53,689 bases of DNA from a virus, in the IMG/VR virus record IMGVR_UViG_3300029309_000059, positions 1 to 53,689 of that record; one strand, 5' to 3'. How positions within the stretch are numbered: position 1 is the stretch's first letter; every line of letters starts with the position of its first letter. The translations under genes and the position numbers were made by a program. The notes below the pieces were generated by a model. The model was given only the letters and a program-made list of their open reading frames with translations. It did no database searches and was not told where the DNA came from. Shown here piece after piece: positions 6,466 to 14,794 of this stretch.

Positions 6466-8528
6466 TGTCTTACGATTGTTTCTCTCTTGATTCTACCCTT
6501 ATAATTAGCCATGATTACATACGGCCCTGGTGATGGCAGCTCAACTTTGTTTCCCGTGGTTGTTTCAACAACCGCACCCCTTGCATCAAATAAAGTAATT
6601 ACTGTACCCACAGGAGCTTGTATGTTTACGATTCCAGACGTAGGGTTAGGGAAGAAATGAAGCAATGATCTCACTGCCATATCTACCGCAGTGACTCCGT
6701 CTCCACAGTAGTCGTACATCTCTTCGCATACCGCATCCCAAGCTGTTTCACAGCAGTAAGGGTCAACCTCGATCACCCACGAGTAACAGTAGTCATTCGC
6801 CCAGTACGGTTCTCCTGGGCCAGTGATGCAGCCCGCATCATACAAGCAGGCATCTTCGTTAGGAGTGTTTGCTAACTCATTGTAATTGAATGCGTTAGGG
6901 TCCATGCAGTCAAGTATAACTTCAATGCAATCTCCTGTATCTACGTTTGCTTCTGGATCGTAGTTAAGAGCCTCAGGGGACATGCACCCAAACACAGCAA
7001 GCGTCTCACAGCTGCCATCGTCATAGTCAGCTTCATATCCCTGATTGTAGTACTCTACGTAGCCAGCTTGAGTGCATCCAGCATTGTAGTAGCAGCTACC
7101 ATCCTCTGTATTCGCTTCAGCATCGTAGTTCTGTGCGGTGTCGTCAGTGCATCCATACATAAATGGAATACAACTGGTTCCGCAGTAAGGCATGAAGCTG
7201 TATACATTCCACTCAGGATTCTTAAACGGCTGAAGCGCACCCTGACCGTTGTTAAAGAACGGGTTAAGACCCTCAGCCATGAGCGTATCGCCCAGTTCGT
7301 TTGTAACGAGAATGGAGTTGTGAAGTGTCTGAAACTCAGTCTCTTGAGGTGGTTGCTGCGGCCCTCCAACCTCGAAATAATACACATCTACCTTTTCGTC
7401 TGAATCAAGGACTAGGTCCCATGACTGAGAAAACTCTCCAGGACCCATGGTAAAGATCCATTGCAGCTCCCCCTGCTTTACGCCTATATGCGAGTTCCCC
7501 CATCCATCTCCAGCTGCGTCTCCGATTCTTATGGTTGTGAGGCACGGGCTGTTTAGGTCTGAGATCGTAGCGGTTGAGTCGTAATTAAAAGACTCTGGGT
7601 CCATACACCCCCATGTGTGTAGAGTGAGGCAATCCCCCGCATCTGTAGCCTCTGGGTTGTAGTCAACGTAATCGTCGTCCATGCATCCCACTATCACGCT
7701 ATCGGGAGCGCAGGGTTCCACAAAGACAGCCCCAGAGTAATGCACGTTTCCATCGTTGTCTGAATATGCTAAGTCTTCTAGTTCCCAAACAATCTCCTCG
7801 TCACACGCAGTAATCACAACTCCTCCATCCTGGCCCCCACTTGCAGACCCATTGAGTCCGTCTCCGTAAGTGTCTGTGAGTATCAACTCAAAACCCAGAG
7901 CAACACAAAAATCATAAGTATATGTTGCAAGCTGATCGCCAAAATTGAATCCTCCTGGAAGAACTTGCTCGTAGAACTGACCGACAGCCAAGTCAACAAG
8001 CGTAAACCCAGTTTCATTTGGCCAGTTGTCTAAGGTCAACTCCATCGAGACAAAAGCCTGACCCTCTGGACATTCACTCACATTGCAACTACCGTCATCT
8101 ACAGTCGCCCATGGATTGTAGTTGTTTGATGAATCATCTGTACACCCTGGAATCGGAAGAGCACAAGGCTCGGCAATGAAAGGAACTGTTATTTGTGATG
8201 CATCGAAATCAAATACAGCTACATCAAGTCCACAATCGTTGTTTAGAGCAAACCATCCCTCTCCAAACTGACAGCATATACCGTCTCCAAAAGCATCGTT
8301 AACCACAAGATTGTACTCTCCTGATGGCAGCAGTATCAGCTGTTCCGTATAAGAAGAATCAGGGTATGGTCCTCCAGACGTAAAGGCATTGTCAGAGCCG
8401 ATTGGGTATATCTCCCATGTGCTCTCACCCCCGTAGTTGTCAGTCTGAAACTCAAAATTTACCCAGCTAGGCTGAGACAAACAAACAAATGGAATGCAAA
8501 ATAGTATTGAGAAAAAAGATTTCATCAT
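6462..8528 (-). CDS. T9SS-exported, Cys-rich repeat protein with type A sorting domain
   Basis: A 688-residue protein with a signal peptide (residues 1-19). The body holds about seven copies of a Cys/Asp/Asn repeat of the form GC(T/M)D..A.NY(D/N)..A..DDGSC, common in secreted proteins of marine Bacteroidetes. Between them are CUB- or jelly-roll-like segments with GDG/YGDG turns. Residues about 620-688 are a type IX secretion C-terminal sorting domain: FFPNPTSGIVNI, then LFDARGAVV, then GPYVIMANYKGRI ending ETIVRQ. The protein should cross the outer membrane by the host T9SS and be anchored or released at the cell surface. ATGA overlap with the upstream gene; 4-bp overlap with the barrel gene. 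Confidence 0.85.
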   Translation of the reverse strand: MMKSFFSILFCIPFVCLSQPSWVNFEFQTDNYGGESTWEIYPIGSDNAFTSGGPYPDSSYTEQLILLPSGEYNLVVNDAFGDGICCQFGEGWFALNNDCGLDVAVFDFDASQITVPFIAEPCALPIPGCTDDSSNNYNPWATVDDGSCNVSECPEGQAFVSMELTLDNWPNETGFTLVDLAVGQFYEQVLPGGFNFGDQLATYTYDFCVALGFELILTDTYGDGLNGSASGGQDGGVVITACDEEIVWELEDLAYSDNDGNVHYSGAVFVEPCAPDSVIVGCMDDDYVDYNPEATDAGDCLTLHTWGCMDPESFNYDSTATISDLNSPCLTTIRIGDAAGDGWGNSHIGVKQGELQWIFTMGPGEFSQSWDLVLDSDEKVDVYYFEVGGPQQPPQETEFQTLHNSILVTNELGDTLMAEGLNPFFNNGQGALQPFKNPEWNVYSFMPYCGTSCIPFMYGCTDDTAQNYDAEANTEDGSCYYNAGCTQAGYVEYYNQGYEADYDDGSCETLAVFGCMSPEALNYDPEANVDTGDCIEVILDCMDPNAFNYNELANTPNEDACLYDAGCITGPGEPYWANDYCYSWVIEVDPYCCETAWDAVCEEMYDYCGDGVTAVDMAVRSLLHFFPNPTSGIVNIQAPVGTVITLFDARGAVVETTTGNKVELPSPGPYVIMANYKGRIKRETIVRQ

Positions 8529-9265
8529 TTCTTGAGAACCTTGATTTTACCGCCGTATTTATTCAACTTAAAACTAGGTTGAGTTGCTTGCTCCATAAAA
8601 GATTCAACGGGCTCCTGAGTTCTAGGATCGAATGTAGCGTCCTTCAAAGGCGTACTAGAAAGAGAACCACCACGAGCTTCATTAAAAACTTGATCAATAT
8701 CCTTTACTAGTTGTTGATACGATTTATTGTCTAAGTATTCAGTAAATTCTATATCGCGAAGTATATCATCTAATGATGCTTGAAGCTTGTCAAAATCTTG
8801 AATCTCCCCCCGAAGTAAATTTTCCAAATTTATTTGAAGCTCCCCAACAGCCAGACTCTCATCCTTTGCACCTTCTCTTAAAGCTCTATCTGCTATGTTT
8901 TGGAGACGATCATTAAGTTGTTTTTGTTGTAGATTCATAAGAGCTCTTTTGTCTGCTGATCTCTCAGCAAACCCCTCCAACATCTCTCTTCTCGCCATAT
9001 CAATCGCTGGAGCAACAGAACGAGCCCCTCTGCCAGCCAGAGCCCTAACCCCTCTAGCTGCCAGTGAAGCCAACTCCCCTGCCCCCATAAAATCAAAGAT
9101 GTACGGGCGATCTACACTGATAGCCCCAGTAACCCTTGGATCAGGTATGATATTCTGACGCATAGCCTCATCCATCATGACAGCCCTGTCAGCAGCTAAT
9201 TGTTCTCTAGCCATTTTCTCCAAAACAGGGTCTTTACCTCCATTCTGATATTTCTTAATCTTCAC
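8525..9265 (-). CDS. Helical late protein with KKYQNGG and GGKIKV end tags
   Basis: A 246-residue, strongly helical, charged protein of unknown function. It begins MKIKKYQNGGK and ends NKYGGKIKVLKK. Very similar end tags occur on the 434-residue protein at 47379-48683 and, in part, on several small basic late proteins. A short Ala/Gly/Arg-rich stretch (about residues 65-85) is the only low-complexity part. It is encoded between the holin and the T9SS cargo gene with ATGA-type overlaps at both ends. It may be an internal virion protein; that is inferred from the tags and the late location. Confidence 0.5.
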   Translation of the reverse strand: MKIKKYQNGGKDPVLEKMAREQLAADRAVMMDEAMRQNIIPDPRVTGAISVDRPYIFDFMGAGELASLAARGVRALAGRGARSVAPAIDMARREMLEGFAERSADKRALMNLQQKQLNDRLQNIADRALREGAKDESLAVGELQINLENLLRGEIQDFDKLQASLDDILRDIEFTEYLDNKSYQQLVKDIDQVFNEARGGSLSSTPLKDATFDPRTQEPVESFMEQATQPSFKLNKYGGKIKVLKK

Positions 9266-9699
9266 TTTTTTGATTTTTCTATCGTTCTACCTGCGAAGTA
9301 TGCACCAAATGCAGTTAGCATAAGGATCTGTAACAAATCTACGTAAGAATCTTTGACGTTAAATGGCCAGTTGTCCATGCTATCCGCAAGCATCGTGAGC
9401 ATAAACATGCTCATAAGAGCAATCAATGTAACAGGTCTGATAAGCTTGGCTAACTTTACATCGCTACCCATATCTGCCTGCCATCTAGAAGTAACGTTGT
9501 TTTGAAACTGAATCTCAGCATCCACAGCAGCGTTACCCTCATCAGTATCTACGTCAGGGTCTTTTTCAATAAGATTTTTTACAATACCTAGCCCTCCGCT
9601 GTCAGGCAATAGATCCCCTACTACATTAAGTACGTTAGGTGCTTTTGACTTCAACCATTTACCAAGACCTGTGTCTTTAATCTTTTTCTTGTCTGCCAT
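9262..9699 (-). CDS. Holin-like protein (GTA_holin_3TM type)
   Basis: A 145-residue protein with a soluble N-terminal half, then the segment RWQADMGSDVKLAKLIRPV. Two hydrophobic helices follow: about residues 85-107 (TLIALMSMFMLTML) and 117-137 (YVDLLQILMLTAFGAYFAGR), with a charged tail IEKSKK. The order, RW..DM.SD...IRP...TM..SYVDLL...GAYFGGR.IEK, matches the GTA/phage holin family that opens the inner membrane at lysis. It overlaps the giant late protein upstream by 1 bp and the tagged helical protein downstream by 4 bp. The endolysin-like M15 peptidase is far away, near 46.5 kb. Confidence 0.7.
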   Translation of the reverse strand: MADKKKIKDTGLGKWLKSKAPNVLNVVGDLLPDSGGLGIVKNLIEKDPDVDTDEGNAAVDAEIQFQNNVTSRWQADMGSDVKLAKLIRPVTLIALMSMFMLTMLADSMDNWPFNVKDSYVDLLQILMLTAFGAYFAGRTIEKSKK

Positions 9700-12600
9700 T
9701 ATCTTATGAATTGCTTTTTACCAATATAGATATTTCTAGTGTTTTCAACGCCAAGACCAGCCTCTTTAGATATACTGAATATCTTCTTTTTGTGAACGCC
9801 CAGTCTTTCCGCTGCATGCATAAGCTCTCTTATCTCAGCATCAACTTCTGCTAACTTTTCTGTTGCCTTTTCAGAATCGTCATATCTGAGCCTTGTAGCA
9901 TCTCTCCTTCTCTCCCTAAAGTCCCTGAGCTTGTATCCAAGCTGTTCTTCTATATCAATCCTGTAGGGCTTTAGTCCCGTGAGTTGACCAATAAGCTCTC
10001 CCCCTACGTTATCTGCCTGGACTACCTTTCTTATAGACTTTATCGTTCCTGGCTCTATAGTGCCTTGGTACATATAGTTTAAGACATCAAAAGCCTGCTG
10101 AGCAGCATCGTCTTCTGGGTTCCATATTGGGGCTCCACTTCTTTTTTTGTTGGCAGTCATGTCCAAGATTGCCGCAGTTGCTATATCCACCCCAATGAAA
10201 GGTTCTATAACCTGATAGGCACCCTTTGCCACTGCTTGACCAGCTGATTCACCTTCAGCTACAGAATTGATTATTCTATCAAAATTACCGAATGGGTCTG
10301 AGGCTGATAAGTCAACAAAAGTGATCTTCCCTTGACCAGCATCAAGAACGCATATGGCTGATTTTTTTGTCCATGGAGGGCTGAAAAGCCTTATGTCATC
10401 AAGCCTTTGTGATTCATCCTCGTCGTCGAACATCAAGCCATACAACCCCTGAAGACCCACTCCAATACCTTTTGCAAAATGGTACATTATTGCTTTCTTG
10501 ACTGCTTGATACGACAGCACCCCAATAAGTCTTTTTGCGCCAATCTTTCTTTGTTCAGGGTTTTCTGACACAACTTCTCTAACGGCGTACTCAAATGTAT
10601 TGTAGGCCACCCTGTAAGACTCGGCTTGAAACGCTACAAAGTTTCCAACCGCAGGAACCCTTCGGATAAATTTAATCGCATCAGGAACTCGGCTATATGT
10701 AGGAAAAGTATTCTTTACTATCTCAGCAACCGTGGATTCTACCTGAGACATCTCCTGTTCGTTTAACGATTCCGCAGATTTGTTAAACAAAATTTTGGCT
10801 TGTCTCTTTAGCTCCATCTCGTAGGCTACGATCTTAAAAAAGTCATCCTCGGCCTGATAAAGGTTTTCCGCACCCCTTCCAACAGCTCGTGCAGCTCTTA
10901 ATGTAAAATTCTTGATGCCCGTGGCCTCGTTATTGAGTCTGCTCTCTATAGCTTTGGACCAGTTGGCATCCTTGAACATATCCCTAATCTCACCTATTGA
11001 TGCACTTTGCTTTACAATACCCAACTCAATGTATTTATTGAGCTTGTTGTTTAATTCCTCGTTACCACTTTTTCTCAAATCGTTGTAGACAACTTGAAGA
11101 GATTTGTACATCTCAGAACCAGTTTCAAAAGGACTAAACACAAACCCATTGACATACATGAATCCCATGTTACCCAAAAGGTTTTTAGCGTGAGTACCAA
11201 GGGACAAGATGGTCTTAGAGTATTTTGTCGCACCTATAAGCCTGAAGTACGCCTGCAGGAAAGTGTTGTTTGTTTCCTTTTCAACTGCTGCTAGTTCTGC
11301 TGCAAGCTCTTTCGTGGTGTACAACCCATCAAGATCACTGTTGGTGCCTTGTATTTGAGTATCGAAGACTCCACTCCTTCCGTCAAAGAAGAACTTACCC
11401 TTACCAATCTCTATTATTTTATTTAGATACTTTTGAGCTTCTAGCGCAGCAGTCATTCTCATGACAGATTTAGCATAATTTTGCACGGGGTTGCTGTACT
11501 CACCCATGAGTGCTCTAATCTCTTTGGGGATATCCTGTCTTTGCTTAAGTATTCTAGTGTCTACCTTCTTTGTTGCCACTGATTTCGTAGTCTCTTCTGC
11601 AAAAGCTTTGGCTTGTTCTGGATCAATGTACTTGTTTACCTCAGCGTCAATCAAGGACTCATAATATTCGTCACGAGAAAGATTGTTGGGGTTTTGATTT
11701 GTTTGCCACTCTGCGTCAGCCCTATCATTAAGCGATTTACCATCGGTATCTCTATCTCTATTCCTTATAAGTCTTTTTGCGTCCTCTATGATCTTCGCGT
11801 TTTCGTCACGCGCAAGTGATTTTCTCCAAGCCTTTGGGTTGTCAAAAACTTTGTACGATCTGGTCAGGTAAGTACCGAGATTGCCCAAAAGCTTATCAGC
11901 TTCAGAAGACTTGTTAAGAATATCAGACCTCTCTTGCTTTTTGCTCTCCAGCTCTTTTTCAAGTCTTTCCCTTACTGATGGTGTATCCTTGATTCTGCGC
12001 TTGCCAAGAGCAGTTTCAAGCTCCTGTATTTCATCTGACAAGGTTTTCAGTCTAGCTCTATTTGTCTCTGCAGAATCTATATCTACAACGCCAGCGTCAA
12101 TCAACTGCACGGTGAGGGCATCAACTTGATTTCTCATTGATGTAACTATCTCTTGCATCTCTGGAGAAAGGTTGTTGATCCCTTCTCCCCCTCTCATCGC
12201 GCTGTCTAGGTTCTGATAAAAAGCATCATTGTCAAAATCAGCACTTTTGTTTTCTTGTTTTAGCTGCTGATTGAACTTGGCAATTGTTTGCTCAATGACA
12301 CTAGAGCCCTTAGCCACATTTGCTTGGCTCTGTTCTTTCTCTGCAAAAAGAGACTTTGGGAGAAACCTCCTAGCCAAAAGAACAGACCTTCTAATTCTTT
12401 CTGCCGCATTTGCTAGACCTTTACCTCTAACAAAAAGATCTTGATCCTCAAGGGACTCTTCAGTCACTGGTGTGGGGGCGGGGGCCTCTGCTTCAGTTTC
12501 TTCCTGAGTTTGTGCTTCAACATCAGAAGCGTTGGGATCGTCTTGCTCTTCAGGGTCAACTGCGACGTCAGGAACCATATCCGTCAGTCGATCTGTCTCC

Positions 12601-14774
12601 TCCTGCAATGCTGCCTCTGCTCTATCAGCATCTTCTTGAGCTCTCTGCTCAGCAGAGACAGGTTGATAATTATCTATTATATCTTCAATACGAAGCTGAA
12701 GCTCGCTTAACTGGTTAGCTTCTTTTTTGACAAGCCTAGAATCTATTGCGTTAGCTATTTTTCTTTTTAGGTCTGCTTCTTGACTTAACAGAGCATACAA
12801 CTGCTTTTGAGTTGACAAATCGGCATCCTCAGGCACACTGTTTATGATATCCGCAGTTTTATTTATGTCCTCAACTTTAGCGTCATACTGTTCCTTTGTT
12901 ATTTTACCCTCAGCCAAATCTACCTGAGCCTTTGCAATAGCCAAATCTCTGACCATAGGGGGTCTGAAAGAATTAAGACCCTGCATAAGCTCATCAGAGA
13001 ACGTAGACCTAGGATCCATTGCTCGAACAGCAGTAGGTGCGCCAATGAAAAATCCGCCAATAGCTTCGGCTGCAGATGATTTAGCAATTAACTTATAATA
13101 TTCTTTTGAAAAAAATTCAGGAGTTTTAAACTCTCCTGAGTTCTTAGAGGCGTTCCAAAGTCTTTTTGCATTGACTTCAGCAACAGCCTGAAGAGCACCT
13201 GTTTCTGCCTCGGCGAGAGAGCCAGAAGCAAGAACCAAAGTGCCTCTTGCTAGAGCAGACTGTACATCTTGTTGTACAAACTCAGTAAAGCTTTTGTTTA
13301 CAGCCCTTCTGTTCAATGCCCTGAAAGCAAGCTTTGATAATAAGCCGTCTCTGTTGATAACATTTCTAAAACCCAAATCCTCTAAAACGGCAATCACCAA
13401 GGCCAAAGGTGCTTTGTATAAATACTTCTCCTCTTCAGGTACATCCTGCCACTCTTCCCCCTGCATCTCTCTATCTGCAGCCTCCATCGCCTGGATCATT
13501 AACGCCCCTCGTGTAACAAACTTTCCACCTGGCAAGGCAAACGCTGGAATAGATCTGGCGGCACCAAACACCCCTGTTGCCACAATACTCTCTTCTTGCA
13601 ATCTCTGAATGTACTGTTCAGTCACATTTGGCGTTTGAAAAACAGAAGATACTCTTTTGCCCATTTCGGTAATATCAGCCTTTATATCTCTCTGTTGCTC
13701 AGTTAGCCTGGCTGTGGCATCTTCGTCTTCACCAATTTTGGCGATACCAAAGCCTATATCTGTTAGGATTTTAAGGCCACCACCAATAAGATCTTCATTT
13801 ATTCCGCTAATAAACGAGTTGTAAGCCCCCCCAAGAAAGTTTCCCTCATCGGCCTTTTGCTCTGCATACCTTTTAGCTTTCTTCTGTAATGAAGCACCTT
13901 CTAATGAAAGCTGACTAGCTCGTTTATTAAATGCAATAACATCGTTGTTATAGTCCTCCTGTAAGGCTTGAAACTTTATGCTTTCCTCTTCATTCATCTC
14001 AATAAGAGATGCCATCATATCTATTTCTTCTTTTTTAGATATCAAAGAGTCTTTCTGAACATTAAATTGATTTAATGATTCAATAAACTCATCATTTTCT
14101 TGTCTTAGAGCTTCGTCGTTCCTGTATACAGGGGTCGATGTTTCAAGAGTTTTTGCGATGTTGCTGATTAGTTCCTTGTCTTGAACCATGTTCTCAGACA
14201 TCCAAGCACGAATCTCTGATGCTGTTTGAATCTTTTGTTCTTCAGACTGCATACCCCTTGTGGGTCTAGCCTCTCTTGACCGAACACTTCCAGGAGCTCC
14301 GATCTCAGAAAACTGAGCCATAGAAACAGGTCTAGGGTCAAATGAGAATCGAGCTCGCTTCCCATTTGGCGCCTTTACAGACACCACGTCCTGCCCAGGC
14401 AAAGCCAACGTAGCCTCGCTGAACTCAAATCCAAAGTCATTGAAATCAGCGTTTAGCTGTTGCACAGCAGGCTCTTCTGTCAGGCCAACTGTCTGAGCGT
14501 CAACCCTTTTGAGTCTTTCTCGAAACGGCTTGTCCAACGAAAACAGCTCCGAAGAACCATCTTCCAATACGGAATCCGTATCTTTTTTTTTTACCCCCAT
14601 CAACACGCTGAAATCATCAGCACTTTTCTGATATCCAGCGTTAGAAAACATAGTATAGGCGTCACCGAGAGCCTGCTCATCTGTATTTATCAATTCGACA
14701 AACTCCTCAAATGATTTCGTATACCCCCCTTGCTGAAACAGCTTGTAAGCGTCTTGCTGTGCCTGTTCGTTCAT
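9699..14774 (-). CDS. Giant internal virion-type protein (1691 aa)
   Basis: A 1691-residue protein. The N-terminus has two copies of a helical repeat (AYKLFQQGGYTKSFEEF and AYTMFSNAGYQKSADDF, residues about 5-55). It is followed by long coiled-coil-prone, Glu/Gln/Lys-rich regions. The C-terminal third has short hydrophobic patches (KYSKTILSLGTHAKNLLGNMG, VGNFVAFQAESYRVAY). Such layouts are seen in large proteins ejected with phage DNA and in polyvalent-type proteins. No enzyme motif is evident. It sits between the tail genes and the holin, the usual place for internal ejection proteins. Stop and start overlap with the holin. Confidence 0.6.
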   Translation of the reverse strand: MNEQAQQDAYKLFQQGGYTKSFEEFVELINTDEQALGDAYTMFSNAGYQKSADDFSVLMGVKKKDTDSVLEDGSSELFSLDKPFRERLKRVDAQTVGLTEEPAVQQLNADFNDFGFEFSEATLALPGQDVVSVKAPNGKRARFSFDPRPVSMAQFSEIGAPGSVRSREARPTRGMQSEEQKIQTASEIRAWMSENMVQDKELISNIAKTLETSTPVYRNDEALRQENDEFIESLNQFNVQKDSLISKKEEIDMMASLIEMNEEESIKFQALQEDYNNDVIAFNKRASQLSLEGASLQKKAKRYAEQKADEGNFLGGAYNSFISGINEDLIGGGLKILTDIGFGIAKIGEDEDATARLTEQQRDIKADITEMGKRVSSVFQTPNVTEQYIQRLQEESIVATGVFGAARSIPAFALPGGKFVTRGALMIQAMEAADREMQGEEWQDVPEEEKYLYKAPLALVIAVLEDLGFRNVINRDGLLSKLAFRALNRRAVNKSFTEFVQQDVQSALARGTLVLASGSLAEAETGALQAVAEVNAKRLWNASKNSGEFKTPEFFSKEYYKLIAKSSAAEAIGGFFIGAPTAVRAMDPRSTFSDELMQGLNSFRPPMVRDLAIAKAQVDLAEGKITKEQYDAKVEDINKTADIINSVPEDADLSTQKQLYALLSQEADLKRKIANAIDSRLVKKEANQLSELQLRIEDIIDNYQPVSAEQRAQEDADRAEAALQEETDRLTDMVPDVAVDPEEQDDPNASDVEAQTQEETEAEAPAPTPVTEESLEDQDLFVRGKGLANAAERIRRSVLLARRFLPKSLFAEKEQSQANVAKGSSVIEQTIAKFNQQLKQENKSADFDNDAFYQNLDSAMRGGEGINNLSPEMQEIVTSMRNQVDALTVQLIDAGVVDIDSAETNRARLKTLSDEIQELETALGKRRIKDTPSVRERLEKELESKKQERSDILNKSSEADKLLGNLGTYLTRSYKVFDNPKAWRKSLARDENAKIIEDAKRLIRNRDRDTDGKSLNDRADAEWQTNQNPNNLSRDEYYESLIDAEVNKYIDPEQAKAFAEETTKSVATKKVDTRILKQRQDIPKEIRALMGEYSNPVQNYAKSVMRMTAALEAQKYLNKIIEIGKGKFFFDGRSGVFDTQIQGTNSDLDGLYTTKELAAELAAVEKETNNTFLQAYFRLIGATKYSKTILSLGTHAKNLLGNMGFMYVNGFVFSPFETGSEMYKSLQVVYNDLRKSGNEELNNKLNKYIELGIVKQSASIGEIRDMFKDANWSKAIESRLNNEATGIKNFTLRAARAVGRGAENLYQAEDDFFKIVAYEMELKRQAKILFNKSAESLNEQEMSQVESTVAEIVKNTFPTYSRVPDAIKFIRRVPAVGNFVAFQAESYRVAYNTFEYAVREVVSENPEQRKIGAKRLIGVLSYQAVKKAIMYHFAKGIGVGLQGLYGLMFDDEDESQRLDDIRLFSPPWTKKSAICVLDAGQGKITFVDLSASDPFGNFDRIINSVAEGESAGQAVAKGAYQVIEPFIGVDIATAAILDMTANKKRSGAPIWNPEDDAAQQAFDVLNYMYQGTIEPGTIKSIRKVVQADNVGGELIGQLTGLKPYRIDIEEQLGYKLRDFRERRRDATRLRYDDSEKATEKLAEVDAEIRELMHAAERLGVHKKKIFSISKEAGLGVENTRNIYIGKKQFIR

Positions 14775-14794
14775 TCGTCTAAAATACTATGTTC

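Noticed and set aside
8895-9158. 87-residue + strand frame opposite the end-tagged helical gene
   Set aside because: Mirror of an Ala/Arg/Leu-rich helical region; no independent support.
13240-13608. 122-residue + strand frame within the giant late gene
   Set aside because: Antisense shadow; the - strand frame is continuous for 1691 codons.
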